This document shows, piece after piece, positions 49,594 through 60,585 of a stretch of DNA of 64,000 bases (the stretch's first letter is position 1; each line of letters opens with the position of its first letter). Source of the DNA: Paramecium tetraurelia (taxonomy: Eukaryota; Ciliophora; Oligohymenophorea; Peniculida; Parameciidae); the NCBI RefSeq assembly GCF_000165425.1, contig NW_001799642.1, positions 240,048-304,047 on the forward strand. Reading direction: 5' to 3'. The notes under the pieces are model-generated. The model had not been told where the DNA came from. It did not search any database and was given only the letters and a program-made list of their open reading frames with translations. The position numbers and the translations under genes are program-made.

Positions 49594-49955
49594 ATAGAAC
49601 TATTAAAGATTGAGTTATGGATAATTCATATACTATGGGACATATAATAAAGGAAGCATAAGATTATTTAAAAAAATTAGGTGTAAAATAAAATATCTTA
49701 TTTTTTATTTCGAAATAATTCATTCAAATGGCATAGTAGTCAGAATTAATAAATTATATTTCAAATCAATTAATATTTATATTAATAACTTATAACTACA
49801 AACTGCATTAATTGGTAATCGATTAATAAAATAAACCTCCTGCGAATTGCAACATATTCGAAAATGAAATTCTTACATAAATGAATAAATCTACTTTTTC
49901 TAAGTTAAAAGACATAAATTAATATCTGTTATATAAATTATTATATTAAAGTATA

Positions 49956-50575
49956 ATGAATACATGTGATAAGCCAATAATAAAATTACTGATAATTGGG
50001 GATTCTGCTGTTGGCAAAACTAACATTCTGAAGAGATTTTGTGAAAATCAATATACTCAGAGCTTCGTATCAACAATAGGTAGATCAATGAATTTAAATT
50101 TAGAACAGGCATAGATTTCAAATTTAGAGATTTAGAAGTCGAAGGGAAACTCATGAGATTGCAAATTTGGGATACAGCTGGTTAAGAGAGATTCAGAACC
50201 ATTACTTCAACTTATTTCAAAGGAGCAATGGGAGTTATATTGGTCTATGCCGTAAATAATCTTGAAAGTTTTCAAAACATCTAAAATTGGATGAATTAAG
50301 TAAAATAAAATGCATGTGAAAGTGTGATTGTTGTATTGGTGGCCAACAAATCAGATCTAAATGATAGAGTGGTTCAATATGAATAAGGTAAAAATTTAGC
50401 TGATTCTTATGGCATTAAATTTTTTGAGACTTCTGCCAAAGAAGGCATAAACATCATTGATACTTTTTAATGCATTTCTAAATAAATTAAAGATATTATG
50501 TCATTAGAAGAAAAAGTATAAAATATTAAACTGGAATAAACAAGTTAACAAGCCAAATCCAATTTCTGTTGTTGA
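49956..50575 (+). CDS. Rab-family small GTPase
   Basis: ATG 49956 opens [20 protein letters not shown] then KTNILKRF (P-loop GDSAVGKT), switch [21 protein letters not shown], switch [22 protein letters not shown], then [16 protein letters not shown], the base-specifying NKSD and ETSAK. The C-terminus is SNFCC, a double-cysteine prenylation site. One 29-nt intron at 50080-50108 (ending CAG) restores TIGIDF. The spliced length is 591 nt, or 196 residues. The switch regions are closest to Rab1/Rab8-type proteins of the secretory pathway, but the subfamily cannot be fixed by eye. Confidence 0.93.
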
Positions 50576-50628
50576 TTCTATAAATTAATATTTATTTAAT
50601 AAGAGAATTAACATAAATATTGTTCAAT

Positions 50629-51375
50629 TCAAATAAATTATTTTAAGAATTTCTTAGCTCCATCCAAAGAAGTCGGTATCTTTGGTTTTGGAGCAACACT
50701 CAATTTTTCTTCTTATGTGGTAATTTTTAACGAACCATAAGATGTAAGTTAAGTACTTTTTACAAACAAATCATTTTTGTTTCTGCTTGAAACGATCAAT
50801 TGACCTAATGTTTAACCTTGACTTTTTATAGTTTTAGGTGATGAACCTGTGATTGATGTATGAGTTTTGCCATTCTACAAACATTCGGTTTTTTATGAGT
50901 TAGAATAAGATTTTTTTTATTTTTATATCACTGATTAGGCATTGTAAATTAATTCAATGAGTTAGTTCTTTTCATCAGTAATTAGTTAGAGACCTGAGCT
51001 TCTTAAATTATTATTGGGAGAATTGATCTATGATTAATTTTACAATTCATAATGCTATTAATTTTCGAGATTTTGTTCTTGATTAGATATTGGTTACAAT
51101 TTGCCAAGGTGAAGATTTCTATAGTTTAAGAGTTAGTCTTATCTATTAAATTTAAATAGTTTCTCATTGCCTTTTCTGTCGCTGCATAATTAAACAAAAT
51201 GAGACTCCTCTCTTAATGATTTTACTCGATTTGATGCTCCTTTTAAATATTACCTCTTGTAGTTGGTTTTGGTTGGTGGCAATCTTAGAAAGTCCCTGTA
51301 GCTTGAGGTTCCAGTAGTGGAGGCAGTTCGAATTCCTCTTAATTCTTAGACTGAAACTGAGACTGTATTAAACAT
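50629..51375 (-). CDS. Intron-less unknown protein
   Basis: A single frame of 747 nt (248 residues) starts MFNTVSVSVQELRGIRTAST and ends FLKQFI at TGA 50631-50629. It is basic and rich in S, Q, N and K, with short repeats of polar residues (NQEQNLENQQHYELQNQSQI). No domain is recognised. It lies convergent with the Rab gene (53 bp between stops) and 55 bp downstream of the large polyQ gene on the same strand. Confidence 0.65.
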
Positions 51376-51430
51376 CTTTATTTTAATAATTAATATAATT
51401 TGGCACATTCATAATAAACATGATAATCAT

Positions 51431-54400
51431 TCATGAGCTGAAAAGACTTAGAGTTTCTAATATTTCCTTTTTGGCTTCCTCCAAATCTATCTGAGCCTAT
51501 TCAAAATATAATGAAAAAGCCCCCAATAGCTTTGGATAGTCCTTGTGATAATCATGTGCTTTTTCTTTTAAGATTTCTATCCTTCTTTCATCCAATAGCT
51601 TTTCTCTCTCAAATTGATTCAAGGTCTAAAGAATCAGTTCTAGATCATAAATTGATTGTTGTTACCTTATTGCAATAATTTTGATATACTCTTTATACAT
51701 TCAACAAAATCTTCAATATTTTTGTTAAAAAGGTACAATTCAAAGACTCCTTTTATTCTTTATTCATTTCTTCTCTAATTAATCACAGATAACATATAAT
51801 CATCTATTTTCAGATGACCTTCTTTTTATAGTTTTTTAAGTAAATCTTCAAATTATTTTTTGATTTAATCCTGTTGACTTAATTTTTTGACAGCAGAAAT
51901 AAATCCATTTAAGTCTTAATCCTACTGATACTCTTAGAACAATTCAACAATTTTCATATCTCTTTATTCATTTGGCATATTCTCTAATCGATTCTTCTCT
52001 TCAGCTGAAAAATATTTCCTAATTTGCAATAAAATCTCTTTGGCAGTTAATTAGCTCTTTTTTGTTTCTATTATTGGTTATTAATCCTCATCTGCATTTG
52101 GTGAGTTGATCTATTTATAATAATTAATCTCTTACATTTGTGAATTTAGAGTATTATTTTATTATTATCTTTAAATTCTCTAACATATCTTCAGCATCTT
52201 GATTTTATAGATATGTTTCAAAGGTTCCTAGAACCTATAAATCATTATCCATAAACATTTTTAATAAGAAATTCTTTTCATGATCTTGAAGATGATTTTA
52301 TAATGTGAATTATCTCACTTAATTCATAAATAAGTTATACATCTTTATTTTTCTATAATCATCCTTTTTAATTTATTATTCTGATAATAATTTTCTAATG
52401 ATATAATCTAAAAATACATAAGTTTAGCTCTGGTGCCATTGATATTCCTAGAGGATTGCCAACCTTGAACAATTTCATATAATTATTAATTATGTTCTGA
52501 AAACAACAATTCAACCTGCCTAACTTTTGGTTCATCCAAATCCATATCCCAAAGCATATCTTTAAATATTTATTATAATTCCTTCTCTTCTTGAAGTGAA
52601 TAAAACTTGTCTATCTTTTCTAAATTAGCTTGCCTTTTTTCTTTTTTAGTTTACATAAAGATTTCTTCATTAAAAATAATATCTTCAGCTGATGGGCTAA
52701 TTCTCTTTTGAGCAGAGATTTGCTCAGATCTACTCATGAGATCGTTTTTTTAAAAGATTGGCTATTGAATTTCCTAAACAGGTTCTTAGTTTGGCTACTA
52801 ATTTTCAAAATGTTATTCCCTTTATTATTGAATAGGTTATGTTTAATGTAAATGTATGATTTAATTTTCATTTTATTTTTTATATTATTATTACTACTGT
52901 TATTACTATTACTATTATTATTATTATTATTACAATTATTATTATAATTGTGATTATTATTATTATTATAATTATTATTATAATTGTGATTATTACTATG
53001 GTTATTACTATTACTGTTGTTGTTATTACTATTATTATGTGGCTTAAGTCATCTCTTACAATTAGAAATTTGGCATTAAAACACTGTAAGGTGAAGGTGC
53101 TTTTGGATATTATTTAAATAATACGATTTCTTTTGACACTTATGTTTATTATTTTTCAGGTTGATTAAGATTTTGATTTTAGCTTTATACAGAATTGATG
53201 GCTTTTCTTAGATCATTTATGAATAATTCTACATTATTTTAGTATCTAAAGTGTTACAAAACAGCATAAATAGATCCAGAATGACTATTTCTATACTCAT
53301 GAATCATAGTAATTTCGGATAATTTGAAGTTTTACTGCAATAATTCATTAAATTTGGAATCTGAATAAATCTACAACGGTTTGAGAGAAGGCTATTCTCC
53401 TCCTCGTTGCATTTTGTTATATAAATCTGTACATAATTGCAATAACACTTGATCCTACTGATTCCACAACACATTGATCATTCCAAATTATTCAGAAGTG
53501 TAGCTGTAATTATTTCTTTCAATAACTTTGTTTTTTATATCTTCTAACCGTTATATCTATTGGTTTTGAGCAGAATCTTATTACATAGAACGATTTGACT
53601 CTTGTGAATTAACATTAAGTTGCTATTAAGGTTTAGTTTGACGCTTGCTTTGTTTGAGAGTTTAGAAAGGGGATGTTGGTCTCTCTTAATAAGTGCAATT
53701 CTCAACAATTTTATTCAATTTCTCACACAACTATTGAATGTTTATAGTGTTCTACAAATAAAATTGCAAGACTTGAATGATTTCTTTATTCTCCTCTATT
53801 AATAATCGCTTTACTAATCTTGCCATAGTGACATCTAATATTTCCTTTTCTTCTAAATCCCCTACTAAACCAAATAGCATATCTTATTAACTGATAATTG
53901 ATTCATTTTAATAAGCATTACTTTATTATTATTATGATTAATTTTATTGTTAATATCGATAATCTTCAAAGTTCTCACTGCCTCTCGAGGGAGCTCTTTG
54001 AATGAGTTTGGCTTAAACCCTGGTGATTAATTTTGAGGCTCCAACATTTTAATTCATATATAATGAATTGTTAGACATTTGGGATTCTTCCACCAGTTTA
54101 CGTATAGATTTGCTTCTTCTTTTATCAGGAGATTATTGAGATGAGATTTAAGATTGCTATTTAATATTTGAGGTTCTTGTGCTGGTGCCTTGTAACTTGG
54201 CTTAAACAAGTTTATGAATAATTTCATCCATTTATCTCATTTTTTTATCATTGTTCAATTAAATGGAAACAATCTTCTTAGATCCTTTGTAGATCCAGAG
54301 CAATTTGTTATAGAAATCGCTTTCCCTTACCTAATCTTGTAATCTATTGCTGAATGAATAGAAAAAGTTAACCCAATTGTTGAAATTGTTAATCAAGGGT

Positions 54401-54846
54401 TCGAGAGCACATAGAAAATCTAGCCCTTAATAATCCTTTTCATCAATTAAGTAAATGCAGGTGTATTGATCTCCACCCAGAATCTACTGGAATTCTTCTA
54501 AATCATAGATGAAATCAATAAATGAAAGCTTATTATTGTAATCTGACATCTGACTATATTTTAGAGATGTTTATAATAGTTTGTTATCATTTGAATTTTA
54601 ATTCTCTTCACTAACGATAGTGTACACATTGCACCTTGAGTAATACAACTATTATATAAATTATGATAATTCATAGAAGTTGCCTTGAAATTAACAATTA
54701 TTATTACCGTCTTAATCAATCAATCCTACTATTCTGTTTTTGATACCAAATAATTGAACCAAAAGTATCTGCAAGGATTGCACATTTACTCGTTTATCCA
54801 AATTTATTTGTTTAACCTTGTTCAAATATTTGAGGGTGAGTAACAT
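51431..54846 (-). CDS. Large polyglutamine-containing protein, unrecognised
   Basis: ATG 54846 opens MLLTLKYLNKVKQINLDKRV, and one frame stays open for about 2.4 kb through MSDYNNKLSFIDFIYDLEEF, a K/R/S-rich linker (QSPDKRRSKSIRKLVEESQM), LVKRLLIEENKEIIQVLQFY, EQFGMINVLWNQQDQVLLQL and YPKAPSPYSVLMPNFQLQEM. It then enters a tract of glutamine written almost only as TAA and TAG. The C-terminal third is helical (SEQISAQKRISPSAEDIIFN, NHLQDHEKNFLLKMFMDNDL) with introns of 23 and 25 nt, ending at TGA 51433-51431. The size is about 1,100 residues. N- and C-terminal parts could instead be two genes, but the glutamine frame joins them without a TGA. No family is recognised. Confidence 0.65.
52885..53038 (-). 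repeat. Polyglutamine tract written in reassigned stop codons
   Basis: On the minus strand this is a TAA/TAG array with a few CAA, CAG, TTA, TCA and CCA codons, giving long Q runs broken by L, S and P. The plus strand shows ATT/ACT/GTT triplet repeats. Interruptions (TTATAA, TCACAATTA) recur in near-copies, which suggests expansion by duplication of a short unit. Confidence 0.85.
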
Positions 54847-55393
54847 TAAATAATTAATATTGTTTTCAAATATAATAAATAATATAAATCATAAATATGA
54901 ATCTATTTCTTATGGTAAATGCCATAACATAATCATCTGTTTTTAAGAGATTCCAACTATTATTTATTAAGTTTAGATTAGTTTTGCTGATATTAATATT
55001 AATATTCAAATTCTAATATTTAATTAATGTTATCCTATCAATAAAATAAATAATCTAAAGTGCTTAACGAATGTTACATGATACTAGTAATACTATTTGA
55101 AGAAGAGTTTATAATTATAATTTATATTGTCATCGATTCTGTAAACTGTATAGAAAATAATTAATGATAGGTCCTTATAACAAATATATTCTGTTTATAA
55201 AATATTAGTTATTTGATGTGAGTACTAATTTAATAAGTATTTCAGGATTTGAAACGAAATTTTACTTAAACTTTCCAATTATAGATAATCATAATTTCAA
55301 TCTTTTTTGCATTCTTACTTCAACAAAGTATTAAAAACTGAGAATCAATTTAAATAATTAGCAGTATTATAATAAATATATCTAAATTAAATA
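54847..55393. other. AT-rich intergenic region
   Basis: About 550 bp lies between the polyQ gene start and the next minus-strand stop. It is A/T-rich. No protein-like frame, RNA gene or repeat was seen. It presumably includes the polyQ gene promoter. Confidence 0.5.
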
Positions 55394-56405
55394 TCAATGT
55401 GTTTGATTATTGTTTAGGAACATATTCGAATAAAATTTGGATTGAGATTACGAACTCCCGAAGGATGGTTATCTATTTTAATTGATGAAATTGGGTCTGA
55501 TTTAAGATTTCACATGTTAATCTTCCTCTTAATCTTGTTGTTCTTATTGTTATTTCTTAGCCTACCAATTATTTAATCTATTTGGATATAGATAGACTGT
55601 GTACCTTTCAACCATGACTTCTATATCCTTCTGATGCAATGGTGACTTAGCAGGTGAGTCAGGCTCGTTCATAGAGTTGCTCAATTATTCAGTCAAGTCT
55701 ACGTATTGATGTACGGGTATGGAAGCCTTGATTTGCTTTTGAAAAAAATAAGAATAAACAATTACATCATTTACAGCAATAGGTAATTAATCGGAATCTA
55801 AAAAATTGGGATTTGGAGTTTATTGATGTGATAATTCATATTTACTATCAGTGGCATTAGTTTTCGATTTGAATTAAGAAACTTCTAACTATTATTAGCG
55901 TTGATATTCTTAATACATGGAACTAGTCATGTTTTTAGTATAATAAGGTCCGAAATTGCTAGTGTTTCTTTTAGATTGTTCTAATAATAGAGAATGAAGA
56001 GTATACAAATAACATTTTCGCTGTTTTTTCTGACCTGATACAACCTGTCAAATACAGAAGAGTTATTCAATTCATGTGTTAATCTATTGGCATTGTTGAC
56101 AAGTTCTCTTGACTAAAAATAAATGAGGATTAAATACTTCATCATCATATATTTGTTGTCTTTTCATTTGTCTATTTAAATTCCATCGGAATAGATCATT
56201 TATAGATCTCTGTAGATTTGCAGATTATTTGTTAATCTGGAATAAATGGAGATAATACCTCCGGTTTGAATTGGTATGATTCAAGCTTAGGTTTCTCCTT
56301 GATTCTCTATTTGGAAGAGGGTCTGAAAGAGTTTTTGGCTAGGATTTAAATGCGCAGAAGCTCTTCATTAGTCAGCAATAATCCTTAGGAGGAGTACTTT
56401 TTCAT
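55394..56405 (-). CDS. Unrecognised S/Q/N-rich protein
   Basis: ATG 56405 starts MKKYSSQGLLLTNEELLRIQ. Introns at 56237-56258 (22 nt) and 56113-56137 (25 nt) are clear. A 26-nt one near 56000 and another near 55760 are likely. The N-terminal part is helical (SANLQRSINDLFRWNLNRQM, ELVNNANRLTHELNNSSVFD). The rest is polar and probably disordered (LSNSMNEPDSPAKSPLHQKD, with SP sites) and ends SNMFLNNNQTH at TGA 55396-55394. No family is recognised. The unresolved 3' introns make the length approximate (about 300 residues). Confidence 0.6.
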
Positions 56406-56484
56406 AACAATATATAAATTTTATTTCTCATTATTAAAATGAGTTAAGATATATAAAATAAAATAAAGCCAGTTTCATTTGAGG

Positions 56485-57024
56485 TCATTCGATTATATCA
56501 AAGAATTCTTAGATTGTAGTTTGTCTTCTGAATCTTCTTTATGGTACTGAAAACCAGTCTTTACCATAAATTTTTTCAACATAATCAGTAAAGGTAATTA
56601 ATTAATATTGCTTATTTTCTTTATTTTATTTTAATTAAGTATTAACCGGAGAGTTGTTATTAAAGAATTCATCAACATCGTTTTTCACTTCGATTTTCAA
56701 AATAGGTTGAGATGAAAAGTTTTCGTTTCTTCTGAAGCGAAAAGTTTTATATTATTGTTGGGGTTCTTGGATATTATCCATGTTATCCATTTTAGATAAC
56801 ATTTTTTTGAGATTAAATTCCGATGGTCTTTGAGTTCTTAAGGTATTTTAATTTTCCATCAAATTGTCAATACTGTCTAATTTCATGGGTGAATAATTTA
56901 AAGAGACTTTAGACTTCGACTTATCAGGTGATTTCAATGGAGAGGAGAATAAAGTTTCTTGATCATAATCAGTATTGAATAAATTCCTAGTAATTGATGA
57001 GAGGTTTGTTTTCCTGTTGGTCAT
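56485..57024 (-). CDS. Small unrecognised protein
   Basis: One uninterrupted frame of 540 nt (179 residues) starts MTNRKTNLSSITRNLFNTDY and ends TTIQEFFDIIE at TGA 56487-56485. An in-frame upstream ATG at 57066 would add fourteen residues, but the stretch before MTNRK looks like leader sequence. The product has SP-containing disordered parts (FSSPLKSPDKSKSKVSLNYS) and two short hydrophobic or aromatic blocks (TFTDYVEKIYGKDWFSV). The C-terminal YGKDWFSVPQRRFRRQTTIQ could be a docking motif. No known family. Confidence 0.6.
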
Positions 57025-57776
57025 TTTAATTTTATAATTCCAAATTTTAATATTTATGATTAACATTCTAATTATGCTTATCTTATCAGGGATTTAATAT
57101 CAAATGTAATATTTACATTAAATTATAAACAAATATATTCAATCTATACATTCCCAACAACTAGATGACATTGATTCAACATCCACGATTTATTTATTGA
57201 TAAGAAACAGAGTAACTTATTATCAAATAGATATAGTATTATGTTTAAATCCTTATTTTCACATAAATATCTTTTGTTCATCTTATTGAATAAGAATAAA
57301 TTCGAACGATCTCAACTTCCATATTCTTGTATTCTTTAGTGGTCCTAGTTGTTTTCAAGCTCACAAACCGCATAAAACCTTTTTTATCTTGTTCTAAATA
57401 ACTGTTATTTTAGAATTCAAATTTATTTATCTCAAATCTTTACATAATTAAGTGTTAGCCCATTTTGCATATAGTAGATTATTACTTTCTAATTTAACAT
57501 ATTTTAAGTGAATTTATAAGTTGACATAAGATTCTCATTCTTGGGTGTTGTGGATTTTGAGTTTTTCTAAAGAGATGGTACTTTGAAAAAATGTTTGATA
57601 TATTTATACTTTGTAGTACGTAATAATTTACAATATTTTGGATATATTATTATTTCCATTTGATTTTTAGGATTATCGAATATAATTTATTTTATGATTA
57701 TTGTGGTCTAATTTAATTTAAAATCCTTTGAAATTTTGTAATATATAATAAAGAATGATTATCAACCAAATAATAA
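57025..57776. other. AT-rich intergenic region between divergent genes
   Basis: About 750 bp lies between two divergent starts. It has A/T runs and no convincing coding frame or RNA fold. It should hold both promoters. Confidence 0.5.
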
Positions 57777-58832
57777 ATGAATCATTCAAAATCGGCAAAG
57801 GGTAAGTTCAACATTGAAGATTGTTCTGAATCTGAGTAGGAAGAAACATAAAGAAAATCTTTGAATGCTTAATCCTTATTTTAAACATCCCTCTTTGGTG
57901 GATTGGATTCTTCGGTTAAGCCATTTAAAAAGAAACCAATAGTGAAAAAATCTATGACAGAGTTCCTAAACAATTATGATTAAAATTTTGATGATGTATT
58001 TGGAAGTATGAAAATGCCAATCGATGTCAGTCTTGATCAATCAGAAAACAAAAAAAGTGCTCACAACAATAATAACAATAACAATAATAATAATAATGGT
58101 AATAATAATAATAATGGATAAAAAAGCAACAAAAAGTAGACAAAAAAGAGACCTATAGAAACAGTAAATTCAGAATCAGAATCTAATTCAGAAATTTAGA
58201 CTACAATAAAAAAATAATCAAAACCAAACAGAAATGGAAAGAAGAAGTAATCTAAAAGAATAGTGGATTCAGAATCAGATGAAAACAAAGAATAAGTTGA
58301 AAAGGTTGAAAACAAAATCCCTAAAAAAAGCTAACCAAAAAAATAGACCAAAATCAATAGTAAATAATCATCGGAAGAATAATCTAGTGAAAATAAAAAG
58401 TATAATCCTAATTCAGTTGATCTACCACAAAATAGCAAAAAGGATAAGAAAGGTTAAAAATTGAAAACAGCAATCTTTAATTTTGGTACAGAGGAACCAG
58501 AAAGATAAGCATCTTCAAATAAGAAAAATAAAAAGGATACTCCTAAAAGATAGACTCCTAAAACAAGAAGCAAGAAATAGGTCGAATAGGATGATGATTC
58601 TAAGGATGACAAGATTGAATAATTAATTAAAGAATATCAAAAAGAAGAATAAGAATTAAAAAAGAATATCACAAATAAAAAGGATAAGGGAACAAAAGAC
58701 AATGGAACAAAGGAAAAAGTGGATAATAAGGATAAAAACAATATTTTAAATGGTATTAAAAAAAGTTATCTGACCTCAGAATGCAGTCCAAAAACAAAAT
58801 CAGATGAGGAGGATGATATTGATGATTCATGA
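57777..58832 (+). CDS. Lysine-rich low-complexity nuclear-type protein
   Basis: One frame of 1,056 nt (351 residues) without introns starts MNHSKSAKGKFNIEDCSESE and ends DEEDDIDDS at TGA 58830-58832. A conserved-looking N-terminal motif (SLFGGLDSSVKPFKKKPIVK then SMTEFLNNYDQNFDDVFGSM) is followed by polyasparagine. Repeated basic blocks with acidic SE/SD sites come next (KKRPIETVNSESESN, KKQSKRIVDSESDENKE). The composition is that of nucleolar or chromatin proteins with casein-kinase-2-type acidic serine sites. No catalytic domain is seen. Confidence 0.7.
58064..58116 (+). repeat. Polyasparagine-coding repeat
   Basis: This AAT/AAC triplet repeat inside the lysine-rich gene encodes two asparagine runs separated by glycine. 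It is in frame and without stops. Confidence 0.85.
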
Positions 58833-58856
58833 AATAATATATTATGTTCGAATTTA

Positions 58857-59296
58857 TCATTTTTATTATAAATGATGATGCCATTTAGTTTTCTCTGATA
58901 ATATTCCTGGATTTGTAATATTTCCCTACTTTCCAAAATTTCCATAGACATTATGAGCAGTGCTTAAGAAATGTCTTTTTACATTGAAACTAAAAGTCTT
59001 TATTATTAATTTACTGTCTATCTCCTAATTCGATTTGAGAGGCATTTTTAGTTAAAATTGGAGCATCTGGTTCAGGCAATCTGGATCTAAATGATCCTGT
59101 ATTGTAGGGCTCTAATAGTTTATTAGTAGATCCAACATGCAAATTGGGTCTCACTTTATAATCATCCCTGTTCTATTACGATATTTAAATACGCATAAGA
59201 CGAAGTTGTATATGTAGATTTAATTTCATGTTCAGCTGGAGTTTTATTGGCGATCTCATAAAAGGGAACCAGCCTAGAGACATTCAAAATTGACAT
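58857..59296 (-). CDS. Small protein, possibly axonemal
   Basis: ATG 59296 starts MSILNVSRLVPFYEIANKTP. Two 25-nt introns, one after TTSSYA and one after ELGDR, leave 390 nt, or 129 residues, ending KTKWHHHLQQK at TGA 58859-58857. Text such as DDYKVRPNLHVGSTNKLLEP, YNTGSFRSRLPEPDAPILTK and HNVYGNFGKQ is repeat-poor, proline-punctuated and compact, as in small microtubule inner proteins of cilia. That comparison is impression only. The gene converges on the lysine-rich gene with 24 bp between stops. Confidence 0.6.
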
Positions 59297-59595
59297 CTTA
59301 CTTCGTGGATTGCCTTATTTCATTCTTACATAAGAGCATGAACTAAACTCTAGTGCTTTTGAAAAACGCAGCTGATTTATCTAACTTTAGAGATGGGTGT
59401 AAGACCATCCTGCCACTTTAAATCGATTGTTTAGTTTCGGACGGTTGTTACATTCTTATTATTTATATTATTTATTTTATTTAATGAGATCTAATCATTA
59501 ATACAATTATAATTATAAATTAGACTAAATATTTTCGAGAGAGAAGTAACTATTCATAGTAAATAGGTCATATGATCTCCATTTGAAGAAGTTGA

Positions 59596-60473
59596 ATGAA
59601 ATCAAAAGCAAAAAAACATAATCCTAATAGAGAGTATAGCATTTAGAAGTCCTGGAAAAAAGAAACAACCTACGATTACAAAGAAGACGTTTCGATTTAA
59701 ATGGTATGCTACCATCTGCTATTTCAATAGAATAATCAGAGCGTATAAACAAGGGCAATAGCTAGTTGTATTAAAAAATAACAGAAATCTGCAATAGACC
59801 CATGTAATAAGATTACTATAAATATGAAGATGAGTTACTACATCACCCTCACAATCTAAACCTAACCTTTCGTAAGAATCAAGCTTAACAAATACAAAAC
59901 GAAAATATTAAAATTGCTGATCGTCTAATGAAATAAGAACCAGTCCTGAAATTAGAGGAATTTTCACATTCTTATAAAGAGAACAAGAGGATGGTGATGA
60001 GATTACAAAGATATTAACAATGCTAAAACTACATGAATAACATCAGGTAAAATTATTAAAATTATAAATTAAGAAATAATATGACATTTTCTTACAGAGA
60101 TTCTACAAACAACAGTTCAATAATTTCAAAAAAGAAAGAAAAACAATAGTTATAATATTAGTTATAGCCAATCATTCATAAGTAATATTCTTAATGAAAA
60201 ATTTATAGTTTAAAAGCCAAATCTATTGAAAATACTGAAATAAATAAGTAAATTGAAACTAAAGATCATTTTTTATCATAAGAACTAGAAAAATTGAAAG
60301 ACTATTAAATTAAAGCATAGTTATCTGAAATTCAATAAGTAAATGAGGAATCTTAAATTGAAACCATTAGATAGGATGAAACTGTCGAACAACATATACA
60401 ATAATAAATTGAAAGAGAAGTCAAACTTTATCAAGAAGAGCAAAGTGATGATATTGAATAATAATTAAAATGA
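59596..60473 (+). CDS. CFAP97/Hemingway-like protein
   Basis: ATG 59596 opens MKSKAKKHNPNREYSIQKSW. After one or two micro-introns (near 59703 and 59740), an open frame carries NRPMQQDYYKYEDELLHHPH and QIQNENIKIADRLMKQEPVL, then KLEEFSHSYKENKRMVMRLQ. The last two resemble the CFAP97/KIAA1430 (Hemingway) domain, where NRP-like starts and 'I..EN..I..R..' helices are typical; such proteins associate with ciliary axonemes. A further intron lies near 60050. The C-terminal part is E/Q-rich and coiled, ending DDIEQQLK at TGA 60471-60473. The exact 5' exon join is uncertain. Confidence 0.55.
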
Positions 60474-60585
60474 CTTATTTTCCTTTTAACAGTGTTTTGA
60501 AAATAATATTAAAATTAAATTTATTTATAACTTATCCATTTTAACAGTCATATGAAAAATAAAGAATAAGTGCTTAAATAAGTCT

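Noticed and set aside
52885-53038. Triplet microsatellite considered as non-coding repeat or array
   Set aside because: It is in frame on the minus strand with open, protein-like sequence on both sides, so it is read as polyglutamine; it lacks the repeat-spacer pattern of a CRISPR array.
58766-58951. Minus-strand frame overlapping the 3' end of the lysine-rich gene
   Set aside because: It arises when a 25-nt intron in the gene at 58857-59296 is not removed; splicing gives a proper stop at 58859-58857.
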